A program made the translations under genes and the position numbers. A DNA stretch of 62,345 nt from Prevotella sp. (GTDB taxonomy: Bacteria > Bacteroidota > Bacteroidia > Bacteroidales > Bacteroidaceae), in assembly GCA_017627765.1 (NCBI GenBank), contig JAGAGD010000011.1:1-62345 (forward strand), read 5' to 3'. Below, one piece after another: positions 43,539-51,773 of the stretch (position 1 is its first letter; each line of letters opens with the position of its first letter). A model generated the notes under the pieces. The model saw only the letters and a program-made list of their open reading frames with translations. It searched no databases and was not told the DNA's origin.

Positions 43539-44324
43539 ATGAAACTGAGCATAAGACTTTTTGCCGTTGCTGTCATGATTATGCTTGTGGCTTGCAATAG
43601 CGATGAAAAGCCACCGAAGATTGAGGACCTGCCCGAAGCGGAATCGGCTTATAAGGCTGTTAACGACTCTACTGTCTACGGTCTGGCTTGTGAGGGATGT
43701 ACAGACTCCGTGCTTGTATTCCTGCCAGAAAACTGTAGCGACCCTGTTTCCTACGATATTGTAATGGCACGTCGCATGAATAGGGTTCATGGCATGCCAG
43801 AGATTGGAGACAAAGTCGCAATTCTGATAAATCCTAAAAACAAGCGTGAAGCCCTTGCCGTTGTCGACTTAGACAATCTGAAGGGTGCATGGGTCTATGA
43901 TGCGATGCCGACTCTGAGGCAATCTGTTCTGCAAGCGCAGGAAGAAGCCAGCATAACAAGAGAGGAGAAGGCGGAAATAGATTCTGCGGTGAGGGCTCAG
44001 ATGAAACCGCACGAATGTGGTTTCAATTTGAAAAAGGATTTTGCTGCAATGCCTATAGGAAGATACTGGCAGCGCAGCTCACTTGAAAAAGAAGCGCCTG
44101 TAGAACAGCCGCAAGTGAAACGCTACACAGAGTGGCATATCTACAACGGCAAACTGATTCTGACGGAGACTTCGTCGATATTCACTAAAGAAGGGGAACT
44201 GAAAGGTGATAAGGCAAAAAACGATACAGCTGACATATTGATGCTAAGTCGTGATACTCTTGTGCTGAAATTCAAAGACAATATTCAAGGTTATCACAGA
44301 CAGAAAGAAACTGGAAAGAAGTAA
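43539..44324 (+). CDS. Predicted lipoprotein of unknown function
   Basis: A 261-residue protein. The first 20 residues (MKLSIRLFAVAVMIMLVACN) are a lipoprotein signal peptide with the lipobox LVAC and Asn-Ser after the Cys, so it should be anchored in a membrane. The mature part has short strand-rich repeats (KVAILINPKNKREALAVVDLDNL) and then a charged segment; near the end KLILTETSSIF and LVLKFKDNIQGY look like strands of a small beta barrel. No family was recognised. It stands alone, divergent from oadA and convergent with queF. Confidence 0.8.
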   Translation: MKLSIRLFAVAVMIMLVACNSDEKPPKIEDLPEAESAYKAVNDSTVYGLACEGCTDSVLVFLPENCSDPVSYDIVMARRMNRVHGMPEIGDKVAILINPKNKREALAVVDLDNLKGAWVYDAMPTLRQSVLQAQEEASITREEKAEIDSAVRAQMKPHECGFNLKKDFAAMPIGRYWQRSSLEKEAPVEQPQVKRYTEWHIYNGKLILTETSSIFTKEGELKGDKAKNDTADILMLSRDTLVLKFKDNIQGYHRQKETGKK

Positions 44325-44502
44325 GCGGTTTGCTGGTTTAAGGTTGTCAGTTTTTGTTTGTCTGGCTGTTTGGTCTTTTAGGTTTTTGAGGTGAAGAGTG
44401 TCTTGATAATTGTATTTTTTTCTTAAAACCTAAAAAACTAAGAAGTTAAGGGGCAGTGAAACTTCAATTGTTTACTGAAATAATTTGATAGATAAAACCA
44501 TA

Positions 44503-44553
44503 AAAAAATCTTTCAGCAGTTGTTCAGTCGAGAACAGAAGCTGAAAGATTTTT
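44503..44553. terminator. Bidirectional terminator between convergent genes
   Basis: AAAATCTTTCAGC pairs with GCTGAAAGATTTTT around a loop of about 24 nt; T runs follow the stem on both strands. It sits between the lipoprotein gene and queF. Confidence 0.8.
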
Positions 44554-44571
44554 ATGTTTTCAATAAGTATT

Positions 44572-45027
44572 TTACTCGCGATTCATAAGTCTTTGCTCTG
44601 CGAGTTTCTCATATTTTGTGCCTTTTCTGCCATAGTTTGCGTAAGGCCAGATGCTTATTCCTCCGCGCGGAGTGAACAAGCCAGTCACTTCGATATACTT
44701 AGGGTCCATCAGGCGGATAAGGTCTTTCATGATTGTATTTACACAGTCTTCATGGAAGTCACCATGATTGCGGAAACTGAAGAGGTACAGTTTCAGACTC
44801 TTACTCTCCACCATGCGCACGTCTGGTATGTAGCTGATGCGTATTTCTGCAAAATCGGGCTGACCAGTGATAGGACAAAGCGACGTAAACTCAGGGCAGT
44901 TGAATCTGACCCAGTAGTCGTTGTCGCGATGACGGTTCTCGAAAGTTTCAAGAACGTCTGGTGAGTAGTCAAATTCATAACCCGTTTTATTGCCTAGATT
45001 TTGCAGTCCTTCTTCTTTTCTTTTCAT
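44572..45027 (-). CDS. queF: NADPH-dependent 7-cyano-7-deazaguanine reductase
   Basis: A 151-residue short-form QueF. The catalytic Cys is in [15 protein letters not shown], the substrate-binding Glu in [14 protein letters not shown], and the NADPH loop follows in HEDCVNTIM. The product is preQ1, precursor of queuosine. I chose the ATG at 45027 ([12 protein letters not shown]); an upstream extension to 45075 is not family-like. It is downstream of yhhQ with a 26-nt gap, in one operon under a preQ1 riboswitch. Confidence 0.94.
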   Translation of the reverse strand: MKRKEEGLQNLGNKTGYEFDYSPDVLETFENRHRDNDYWVRFNCPEFTSLCPITGQPDFAEIRISYIPDVRMVESKSLKLYLFSFRNHGDFHEDCVNTIMKDLIRLMDPKYIEVTGLFTPRGGISIWPYANYGRKGTKYEKLAEQRLMNRE

Positions 45028-45053
45028 CGTTTTTGCATATTTAAGTAAAAAAA

Positions 45054-45743
45054 TTAAATGCTGAAGATTTTCCAAATAGAGTAGCTGATACCTTCATCGT
45101 AGGTATCAACCTGCTCGTGCTCTTTCACGAATTTAACCACACGTATGGTTAAAGGCAGCACAACAATCTCGTATGCGGTCTTCAGTACAACCTGCCAGAA
45201 CATCAGCGGAGGCAACGCTTCTGTAGGGATTACTCCACCAAGTGCAAGAGGGAAGAAAATGAGAGAGTCTGCTCCTTCGCCGACAATGGTGCTGACAACG
45301 GCACGCATAGAGAAGTTCTTGCCATGAGAGGAAATCTTCATGCGGCTCATGACGTAAGCATTCAAGAACGAACCTACGAGGAAAGCACAGAAAGAAGCCA
45401 GTGCCACACGGGGTGCAAGTCCGAATACACCATGAAATCCTTCAGCATTTTCGTAGTAAGGTGCTGGTGGAATGATGTCGCACAGCGCACCCATGATGAC
45501 GAAAAAGAAGTTCATGGCAAATCCAGTCCATATCAGCAGGCGGGCTTTTCGGTATCCCCATACTTCGCATACACAGTCGTTGACTATGTAGGACACAGGA
45601 AATATCAACAAACCGCCAGTCAGACTAATGTTTCCTAACGCTATCTGCTTTGTTGCAAAGAGGTTTGCCGCTATCAGGCAAACGCAGAAAAGTATGCTGA
45701 AAAGCATAAACAGCATACTTACAGAGTTGTGTTTATTGTTCAT
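45054..45743 (-). CDS. yhhQ: Queuosine precursor transporter
   Basis: A 229-residue VUT/YhhQ family membrane protein with about six to seven hydrophobic segments. Family marks: [15 protein letters not shown] near the start, [21 protein letters not shown] and, late, [19 protein letters not shown]. Such proteins import queuine, preQ0 or preQ1. Its start lies 4 nt after the riboswitch tail. With queF this gives a small salvage-and-reduction operon controlled by the end product. Confidence 0.93.
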   Translation of the reverse strand: MNNKHNSVSMLFMLFSILFCVCLIAANLFATKQIALGNISLTGGLLIFPVSYIVNDCVCEVWGYRKARLLIWTGFAMNFFFVIMGALCDIIPPAPYYENAEGFHGVFGLAPRVALASFCAFLVGSFLNAYVMSRMKISSHGKNFSMRAVVSTIVGEGADSLIFFPLALGGVIPTEALPPLMFWQVVLKTAYEIVVLPLTIRVVKFVKEHEQVDTYDEGISYSIWKIFSI

Positions 45744-45747
45744 GATT

Positions 45748-45778
45748 CTTGTTTTTTAAGAGGTTACCAAGCACTCTG
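45748..45778 (-). promoter_or_regulatory. preQ1-I riboswitch in the yhhQ-queF leader
   Basis: The leader reads, in the gene direction, CAGAGTGCTTGGTAACCTCT and then TAAAAAACAAGAATC before the start codon. The P1 stem pairs AGAG with CTCT. The P2 pseudoknot pairs CTTG in the loop with CAAG in the A-rich tail. This is the class I preQ1 layout; the tail TTAAAAAACAAG and loop GGTAACC closely resemble the Thermoanaerobacter tengcongensis aptamer. The pseudoknot tail lies at -5 to -8 from the AUG, so ligand binding should block ribosome access. Confidence 0.88.
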
Positions 45779-45795
45779 ATTATAAAAAGTGGCTG

Positions 45796-45826
45796 CAAAG
45801 GTATATCTTTTTTCTTATATTCCAAA
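45796..45826 (-). promoter_or_regulatory. Promoter of yhhQ-queF
   Basis: On the minus strand a TTTG (45823-45826) and TACCTTTG (45796-45803) are 19 nt apart, a complete Bacteroidetes promoter. Transcription near 45789 includes the whole riboswitch. Confidence 0.8.
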
Positions 45827-45866
45827 ATTCTTTTTAAATAATTGTATTTTCTTTTTGTTCAAATAG

Positions 45867-45895
45867 TTGTATTTGAAAAGATGTTATTATCTTTG
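45867..45895 (+). promoter_or_regulatory. Promoter of the TlpA-like gene
   Basis: TTG (45867-45869) and TATCTTTG (45888-45895) are 18 nt apart on the plus strand; transcription should begin near 45901, about 24 nt before the ATG at 45925. It is divergent from the yhhQ promoter, 50 nt away. Confidence 0.7.
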
Positions 45896-45924
45896 CATGC
45901 AGATTATTTTTGAAAAACAATAGT

Positions 45925-46986
45925 ATGATGAAACGAATTTATTTTATCGCAACCATGCTGCTGATGGCAGCATTTGCACAGGCACAGGTGAAAGTCTCTA
46001 TCAGGGGCAAGGCTCCTGCTGAGCTGAAGAAGGTTACAATCTTTGACCTCACATCAAGACCTAAGGAACTGGCAACGGCAGTTGTTAAGAACGGACAGTT
46101 CAGCTATGATGCCAGTCATGCTGAAAATGCTCTGTTAGGAATAGGTACTGACGAGTTCTATATTCCTTTCTTTGCCGACAGCACACCAATGATAGTGAAC
46201 CTGAAAGAGAATAAACTGACTGGCTCAAAACAGAACGAAGAGGTTGCTGTTGTTGACATGACTTTCACTCTTCTGGATGAAGAACTTACCAAAATCTATG
46301 AAGAGTTAGAGTCTATGAAGGATAGCGTTGACACAAATGAGCTGTCAAGAAGGCTGGAAGATAAGGCTCTGGAAATGAACAATAAGAAGATTGAAACCCT
46401 GAAAGAGTGTAGCGAACCGCTCACTGTTGTAGCGTTCTTGCCCGATTTGGCTTACAGCATGACTTATGAGGAACTTACTCCATTCATGGATAGCAGCAAA
46501 CCTTATTATAGCCATCCGAGAATGGAACTGGTTAAGCGCATTTACTCAGGCATGGAAAAGAAGCGTCCAGGACAGATGTTCAGCGATATTGAAATAGCAG
46601 ACATGGAAGGAAAGATGCATAAACTGAGCGAGTGGTGCGGCAAAGGCAAATATGTGCTTATTGACTTCTGGGCAAGTTGGTGTGGTCCATGCCGCAAAGA
46701 GATGCCTACAGTAGTGGAAAGCTACAAGCAGTTTAAGGACAAGGGCTATGAGATTATCGGTATTTCACTCGACAAGGATGCGGCTGCTTGGAAGGCTGCT
46801 GTTAACAAACTCAACATGACTTGGCCACAACTTTCCGACCTGAAATACTGGAACAGCGATGCCGCTGCACTCTATGGGGTAATGTCAATACCGTCAAATG
46901 TTTTGCTTGACGGTGAGGGACGCATTATTGCTTCCGACCTAAGAGGAAACGACTTGCTGAATAAACTTGCTGAATTGATGAAATAA
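45925..46986 (+). CDS. Thioredoxin-like TlpA/DUF4369 family protein, exported
   Basis: A 353-residue protein from the ATG at 45925. Signal peptide: MMKRIYFIATMLLMAAFAQAQ. Residues about 22-120 are a DUF4369-type N-terminal domain (KVSIRGKAPAELKKVTIFDL). A linker helix region follows, and the C-terminal TlpA-like thioredoxin domain carries the redox site WCGPC in FWASWCGPCRKEMPT, with a cis-Pro in VMSIPSNVLLD. It is likely periplasmic and reduces disulphides of specific partners. An in-frame TTG five codons upstream is not needed, because ATG ATG follow. Monocistronic between a promoter and a strong terminator. Confidence 0.9.
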   Translation: MMKRIYFIATMLLMAAFAQAQVKVSIRGKAPAELKKVTIFDLTSRPKELATAVVKNGQFSYDASHAENALLGIGTDEFYIPFFADSTPMIVNLKENKLTGSKQNEEVAVVDMTFTLLDEELTKIYEELESMKDSVDTNELSRRLEDKALEMNNKKIETLKECSEPLTVVAFLPDLAYSMTYEELTPFMDSSKPYYSHPRMELVKRIYSGMEKKRPGQMFSDIEIADMEGKMHKLSEWCGKGKYVLIDFWASWCGPCRKEMPTVVESYKQFKDKGYEIIGISLDKDAAAWKAAVNKLNMTWPQLSDLKYWNSDAAALYGVMSIPSNVLLDGEGRIIASDLRGNDLLNKLAELMK

Positions 46987-47013
46987 CTGCGTCTGCACGC
47001 ATTTGAAAAATTG

Positions 47014-47073
47014 AAAGCTGAAAGGCTAATGCCAGGAGGAAAAAGTGTTCTCAAGCATTAGCCTTTCAACTTT
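47014..47073 (+). terminator. Terminator after the TlpA-like gene
   Basis: GAAAGGCTAATGC pairs with GCATTAGCCTTTC around a loop of about 22 nt, followed by a run of seven T. It lies between convergent genes and may work both ways. Confidence 0.85.
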
Positions 47074-47083
47074 TTTTATTGGC

Positions 47084-48025
47084 TTAGTGTAACAGCCAAG
47101 CCATATATCCTGCAAAAATGATTAGAAGAACAGCACCTTCCCAGCGCTGTACTTTCAGTTTCGTGAAAGAGAATAGCCATAAGATAATAATGCTAATAAG
47201 CATAACACTTAGGTCTATTGTTGTTATTCCAACAATGTTCATTGGCTTTATGATGCCTGCAATTCCGAGAATCATCAGTATGTTGAAAATGTTTGAACCT
47301 AAGACATTGCCTATTGCCATGGCACTTTGACCCTTGTGGGCTGCAACAACACTTGTTGCCAACTCTGGCAGTGATGTGCCTCCTGCAACAATAGTCAGAC
47401 CAATAACAGCCTCGCTAACTCCAAGGGCAGCAGCCAGTTTTGAGGCATTGTCAACAAATACATTACTGCCAATAATAAGCAGTGCCAAGCCTAAGACAAT
47501 TAGCCCTATGGGTTTCCATATAGATACATTTCCTGAATCCTGTTTGTCTTTGTTTTCAGATTCTGCCTGATCGGCATTCTTTGCCGACCGAACCGTATAG
47601 AACATGAAAACAAGAAAACCAACAAAGAGCAAGACGGCATCAGTTCTGGATATTGACTTGTCAAGACAAAAGACAATAAGCATGGCAGATGCTATTGCCG
47701 CTATAGGCAAACTGCGCCACACCGTCTCTTTGGTTATGATGATAGGTGCAACAACAGCCGAAGCACCTCCTATCAGCAGTGTGTTGAATATGTTGCTGCC
47801 GACAACATTACCCACAGCGAGGTCGGGAGTGCCATTGATTGCTGAGACGATGCTGACAAACAATTCGGGTGCAGAAGTGCCTATTGCTACTATTGTCAGA
47901 CCAATTACTATTTCTGGAATCTGCATTCTTTTTGCCAAAGCAACTGCTCCATTTGTCATGAAGTCGGCACCATAAAGCACTGCGGCAATGCCTGCAACAA
48001 TAAGAATTATTTCTAATATAAGCAT
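47084..48025 (-). CDS. Calcium/sodium antiporter (CaCA family)
   Basis: A 313-residue inner-membrane exchanger of the YrbG/K+-dependent type. Two alpha repeats are clear: GLTIVAIGTSAPELFVSIVSA...NVVGSNIFNTLLI in the first half and GLTIVAGGTSLPELATSVVAA...NVLGSNIFNILMIL in the second. They supply the Glu and Asn/Asp residues that bind Ca2+ and Na+. About ten hydrophobic segments are present, with a polar cytoplasmic loop (NADQAESENKDKQDSGN) between the halves. The gene starts about 200 nt left of the hairpin at 48186-48246, whose arm may hold its promoter. Confidence 0.92.
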   Translation of the reverse strand: MLILEIILIVAGIAAVLYGADFMTNGAVALAKRMQIPEIVIGLTIVAIGTSAPELFVSIVSAINGTPDLAVGNVVGSNIFNTLLIGGASAVVAPIIITKETVWRSLPIAAIASAMLIVFCLDKSISRTDAVLLFVGFLVFMFYTVRSAKNADQAESENKDKQDSGNVSIWKPIGLIVLGLALLIIGSNVFVDNASKLAAALGVSEAVIGLTIVAGGTSLPELATSVVAAHKGQSAMAIGNVLGSNIFNILMILGIAGIIKPMNIVGITTIDLSVMLISIIILWLFSFTKLKVQRWEGAVLLIIFAGYMAWLLH

Positions 48026-48185
48026 TATGTTTTCTGTTTTTATTCTTGCAAATCACTTATGTCATACTGCAACAAAACGCATTGTGGCAAATTGATTACT
48101 ATTGTTTCCTGATGGCAAAACCAAAAGAAAGAAATCTGTCTGATAGTTTCGCAATAGTCTGGTATTCCGTCTTTTATGGCACAAA

Positions 48186-48246
48186 AAAAACTATACCTTT
48201 GCTCGATGCGCTTTAAAGCATGTTGCAAAGGTATAGTTTTTTTCTA
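48186..48246. terminator. Bidirectional terminator of hsp20 with promoter motifs in its arms
   Basis: AAAAACTATACCTTTGC pairs perfectly with GCAAAGGTATAGTTTTT (17 bp), with A and T runs on each side. On each strand the arm also reads TACCTTTGC, the -7 promoter consensus: 48194-48201 on the plus strand and 48226-48233 on the minus strand. The minus-strand box faces the antiporter gene and has a CAAA (TTTG on the minus strand) 22 nt beyond it. Confidence 0.7.
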
Positions 48247-48276
48247 AAGTAAACGCAAAGTTTATATCTTAATTTT

Positions 48277-48705
48277 TTAGCCTACAGTAATTTGGCGAGC
48301 CACCTTTACTTCCTCCTTGATAATCTTTGGAAGGTTGATAGTAAGTACTCCGTCTTCCATCTTGGCAGAAATCTTCTCCTTGTCTACATCGTCAGGAAGG
48401 ATAAGTGTCTGAGAGTACTTAGAGTAGGCAAACTCACGGCGCAGATAGCGAGCCTTCCTGTCTTCCTCTTTCATCTCACGCTTGCATTCCATCTTGATTG
48501 TAAGGTTACCATCTTGGTTGATGTTTATGTCGAAATCTTCTTTCTTCATGCCTGGGGCAGCCAGCTCAACACGATATTCTTTTTCGTTTTCTATAACGTT
48601 GATTGCTGGTGCTGTTGCGTTAGTACGAGGCATATAGTCTGTGTTGAAAAAGTCGTTGAATACTTCTGGAAGCCATGAGTTACGGCGAAATGTTGGATAT
48701 TCCAT
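48277..48705 (-). CDS. Small heat shock protein Hsp20
   Basis: A 142-residue alpha-crystallin-type chaperone that holds unfolded proteins. N-terminal region FRRNSWLPEVFNDFFNTDY, then the crystallin domain (INVIENEKEYRVELAAPGMKKEDFDI, GNLTIKMECKRE, RREFAYSKYSQTLILPDDVDKEKISAKMEDGVLTINLPK), with the typical A-x-x-x-GVL signature in AKMEDGVLTINLP. The start is preceded by a strong Shine-Dalgarno (AAAGGAG, 7-8 nt before ATG), unusual in this lineage and consistent with high translation on demand. Confidence 0.94.
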   Translation of the reverse strand: MEYPTFRRNSWLPEVFNDFFNTDYMPRTNATAPAINVIENEKEYRVELAAPGMKKEDFDININQDGNLTIKMECKREMKEEDRKARYLRREFAYSKYSQTLILPDDVDKEKISAKMEDGVLTINLPKIIKEEVKVARQITVG

Positions 48706-48872
48706 AATTTTATCTCCTTTAATTTTAGTTTTGTTATTATTCTTACTTTATTTCTAACCCTTTTTAGTGGGCTTTCACTAAGGTATATGCAATATCCGTA
48801 CCAATAAGAAAAATGCGCCAATTTGTCAGAATAATACCGACAAAGTGGCGCGTTCTTCTTTCTGAAATGTTC

Positions 48873-49481
48873 TTATTTCAGCAGTTTCTTTATAGCCTCT
48901 TCCACTTTCTGCATGCTGTCAGAAGGTTCGAAGCGGGCAATAACCTTACCCTTTCTGTCAACGAGGAATTTAGTGAAGTTCCATTTTATGTCGGGCGATT
49001 TTGCATAGTCTGCATCCTGTTTCATAAACATCTCATGCAAGAGTCTGCCCATCTCGTCGCTCTGGTCGAAACCCTTGAAAGGCATCTTGCTTTTCAAGTA
49101 TGTGAATAGAGGTGATGCGTTTTCGCCGTTTACGTCAATTTTGTCGAATTGAGGGAAATGGATGTCGAAGTTTACCATGCAGAACTCGTGAATATCTTCA
49201 ATAGAGCCTGGAGCCTGTTCGCCAAACTGATTGCATGGGAAGTCAAGTATTTCAAATCCCTGCTGGTTGTATTTTTGGTAAATGTTCTCAAGTTCTTCAT
49301 ATTGCGGAGTAAATCCACAGCGAGTGGCAGTATTGACTATCAGCAGTACTTTGCCCTTATATTGGCTTAGACTTACTTGCTGACCTACGTCGTCACGGAC
49401 TTCAAACGAATAAACGTTTTTCTGGGCTGAGCACGTGAGAGATATCATCGCGAGCATTAAAACAAGAAGATTCTTTTTCAT
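48873..49481 (-). CDS. Glutathione peroxidase family protein, exported
   Basis: A 202-residue protein with the start at 49481 (MKKNLLVLMLAMISLTCSAQ, a signal peptide, possibly a lipoprotein-like Cys at TCSAQ). The peroxidase core has VNTATRCGFTPQYEELENIY (catalytic Cys in place of selenocysteine), FPCNQFGEQAPG (Gln) and IKWNFTKFLVDRKG (Trp and Asn), so the tetrad is complete. It reduces peroxides, most often with thioredoxin in bacteria. Located outside the cytoplasm. An upstream extension to 49526 is not needed. Confidence 0.92.
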   Translation of the reverse strand: MKKNLLVLMLAMISLTCSAQKNVYSFEVRDDVGQQVSLSQYKGKVLLIVNTATRCGFTPQYEELENIYQKYNQQGFEILDFPCNQFGEQAPGSIEDIHEFCMVNFDIHFPQFDKIDVNGENASPLFTYLKSKMPFKGFDQSDEMGRLLHEMFMKQDADYAKSPDIKWNFTKFLVDRKGKVIARFEPSDSMQKVEEAIKKLLK

Positions 49482-49837
49482 TTTGATTAGTGTTTTTTGT
49501 GTTGTTTGATGATTTTGCCCGCACAAATGATACTAAAGGATTCTGTCTTTGTGTCTATAATCTAAAAAAATTGTTATAGACAAAACACATTAAGGTCTTA
49601 GTTTGTCCTTTGATAAATATAAATGTACGCGCGTATTTTTATTATGGTTTCGCAAGCACCCAGCTTTTCTGGTTATAATGATGTCTGGTTATTAAGGTAA
49701 TGAAGTGAATTTAGCCTGTTATGGTGCAGGAGGTAGCATAGCCCACCTTGTTTTCTTAAAGCAAAACGACCTGCAAACCTTTAAAACCTTACGAAACTTA
49801 AGCTTGCGAAGGTTTAGTTGTTTGTTTGTAGTTTACA

Positions 49838-49893
49838 ATTAAGGCAGGTTCTATAGTTTAAGTCATTGCATTAGAACCCGCCTTAATCCATTT
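49838..49893 (-). terminator. Hairpin after the DUF5606 gene
   Basis: AATTAAGGCAGGTTCTA pairs with TAGAACCCGCCTTAA (one mismatch), just beyond the end of the gene at 49921. The T run is weak, so termination is tentative. The rest of the 49482-49920 gap (440 bp) shows no gene; it has TTTG-like pieces and a GTACGCGCGTA palindrome near 49625. Confidence 0.5.
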
Positions 49894-49920
49894 CTAATTA
49901 TCTGTAATTCGGGAATAAAC

Positions 49921-50367
49921 TTATTCCTGTTCCTTACGGTCGTCAATGTTGTCGCCTTCTGTAGGCTTCATCTCTTCTTCAAAGTCTGTGATGCCATTCT
50001 TCACGAGAATGTTATACCAAGACAGCAGTTTCTTAATGTCGCTGTCGTGGACACGCTCGTCGTCAAATTCAGGAAGTATAGTTGCGAAATACTGGCGGAG
50101 TTCTTCGCTCTTCACCTTCTTAAACTTAATTGAGCATTCCTTGCCTCCCTCTTTGTCGCGTATTGCAGCAAAGACATTCATCAGAGGAACATCCTCGCTC
50201 TCTGTGTAAATTGCTATATCAGCCAGGCTTGTAACCCTGTCGGTGGCAAAGGCTGGCATACGCTTGTGAGTCTCGTCGAGAGCTTCTACAATTAAGTTCT
50301 TGTTTCCGCGAGAAACTAATTTGAATAGACCTGGTCTCCCAGATATTGAAAGAATTGTCTGTTGCAT
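49921..50367 (-). CDS. DUF5606 domain protein
   Basis: A 148-residue cytoplasmic protein of a family restricted to Bacteroidetes. The N-terminus SISGRPGLFKLVSRGNKNLIVEAL forms a small beta-rich module; the middle is charged (KEGGKECSIKFKKVKSEELRQYF) and the C-terminus is acidic (FEEEMKPTEGDNIDDRK). The pattern agrees with DUF5606 in other Bacteroidales. Its function is not known. It is followed by a hairpin. Confidence 0.8.
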   Translation of the reverse strand: MQQTILSISGRPGLFKLVSRGNKNLIVEALDETHKRMPAFATDRVTSLADIAIYTESEDVPLMNVFAAIRDKEGGKECSIKFKKVKSEELRQYFATILPEFDDERVHDSDIKKLLSWYNILVKNGITDFEEEMKPTEGDNIDDRKEQE

Positions 50368-50537
50368 GGTTTTCTGTTGTTTTTTATTTAATTTGCTAAT
50401 TTCCGCCGTTGCTCTATGTTTTATAAGCTCGTGCGGATTGTTTGTTAATATTCCGTTTATTTACTTTTGCCCGTTTATTTATTTTGTAAACTCAGCATAC
50501 TGTCATGTTAAACTGCACTTTAATTCCCATTTGCAGG

Positions 50538-51158
50538 TTACTGCCCTAAGAACTTTTTCAGCACTTCGTCTACATTTTGCTCTGAAATCTCTGTCTTGCA
50601 GAACTCTGCATAGGCATCGGACTGTACATGTTCGATAGAACTGAAATCTATGTCTTTTATTTTTTCGATGATACTGTCGGGAAAACGTTTCTTCACGACT
50701 TTGTTTCCTATAAATATTGAGTAGGGTGGGACATCCTTAGTTACAATAGAGCGTGCTCCGATGACACTGCCTTTCCCTATGGTAACCCCAGACATGATAA
50801 GTGATTCCATTCCAATCCACACATCGTCTTCAACCACGATATCACGATTCTTTTCGCTGTTTAAAGTAGGCTGGTGATATACCATTGATTGAAAGGGCCA
50901 TGTGCTTATTCTGTGAAAGTTATGATCTCCTCCAACAAGAAACTGAACGTTTGGACCAATGCTGACATAATTGCCAATAGTGAGTTTTACGTCACGCGGT
51001 GCCATCCACGTAACGTTAAGTGCACCGTAGCTGTGTTTGCCTACCTTTACGTTTTGACTCGGAATCAATCGTGTCGGTCTCACATTGTTGTGAGTGTTGT
51101 TCTTCTTAAACTTATAGTAGTAGAGCAGGTACTTAATCATTGAAATAATTTTTCTCAT
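50538..51158 (-). CDS. CatB-like hexapeptide acetyltransferase
   Basis: A 206-residue left-handed beta-helix transferase. N-terminal region VGKHSYGALNVTWM, then GNYVSIGPNVQFLVGGDHNFHRIS with the catalytic His, then the hexapeptide turns VVEDDVWIGMESLIMSGVTIGKGSVIGARSIVTKDVPPYSIFIGNKVVKKRF. The pattern is that of the CatB/Vat xenobiotic acetyltransferase and sugar O-acetyltransferases. The substrate (an antibiotic or a polysaccharide sugar) cannot be told. It is 21 nt from coaE and could be cotranscribed with it. Confidence 0.87.
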   Translation of the reverse strand: MRKIISMIKYLLYYYKFKKNNTHNNVRPTRLIPSQNVKVGKHSYGALNVTWMAPRDVKLTIGNYVSIGPNVQFLVGGDHNFHRISTWPFQSMVYHQPTLNSEKNRDIVVEDDVWIGMESLIMSGVTIGKGSVIGARSIVTKDVPPYSIFIGNKVVKKRFPDSIIEKIKDIDFSSIEHVQSDAYAEFCKTEISEQNVDEVLKKFLGQ

Positions 51159-51179
51159 GACTTTACTTATATTATGAAG

Positions 51180-51764
51180 TTAAACACCTTCTGTTTTGCT
51201 ATAAATATCACTAAGAATACTTTCTATTTGTTGGTCGAGGTCACTTTCTCCATCGTTCACTATGACGTAGTTGGAAAGGCGAGCCACTTCGTCCTGCGGC
51301 ATTTGCTGCGCTATCCACTCTTCGGCTTGCTCCTTGCTGATGTTGTCGCGCTGCATAATCCTGCTAATTCTGACAGTGAGAGGTGCAGTCACACAGACTA
51401 TTGCTGTAAGTGGAAGCCGCTGGTCGAAACCGCTGTCGAAGAGTATTGCACTTTCAATCCATTCAATGCCCGACTGCATGTAGTCAGAGGCAACTGCGGG
51501 ATGGACTATGTTGTTGATGGCAAGACGGTTCTCGTCTGAGGCAAGAAGAAACTTAGCCATTATCGGTTTATTCAGTTTTCCGTCAGCGAAGACTTCACTG
51601 CCTACGAGTTGGCTCAGTTCGTTCTGCAATTCAACCGAAGTCGCCATTAGTCGCTTTGCTGCCGCATCGCAGTCGTAGACACTTATTCCGCGCTGCTGAA
51701 GCAACTTGCATACATACGACTTTCCGCTGCCAATACCACCAGTTATAGCAATATGCCTATTCAT
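51180..51764 (-). CDS. coaE: Dephospho-CoA kinase
   Basis: A 194-residue P-loop kinase that catalyses the last step of coenzyme A synthesis. P-loop: IAITGGIGSGKSYVCKLLQ. Asp in VYDCDAAAKRLM binds the substrate. The lid region has TVRISRIMQRDNISKEQAEEWIAQQ. Length is standard. Third gene in the nusB-yajC-ybbR-coaE run, 9 nt after the YbbR gene. Confidence 0.95.
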   Translation of the reverse strand: MNRHIAITGGIGSGKSYVCKLLQQRGISVYDCDAAAKRLMATSVELQNELSQLVGSEVFADGKLNKPIMAKFLLASDENRLAINNIVHPAVASDYMQSGIEWIESAILFDSGFDQRLPLTAIVCVTAPLTVRISRIMQRDNISKEQAEEWIAQQMPQDEVARLSNYVIVNDGESDLDQQIESILSDIYSKTEGV

Positions 51765-51773
51765 TTTCAGTAA

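Noticed and set aside
45028-45075. Upstream extension of queF
   Set aside because: Overlaps the end of yhhQ and is not part of the QueF family; the ATG at 45027 fits.
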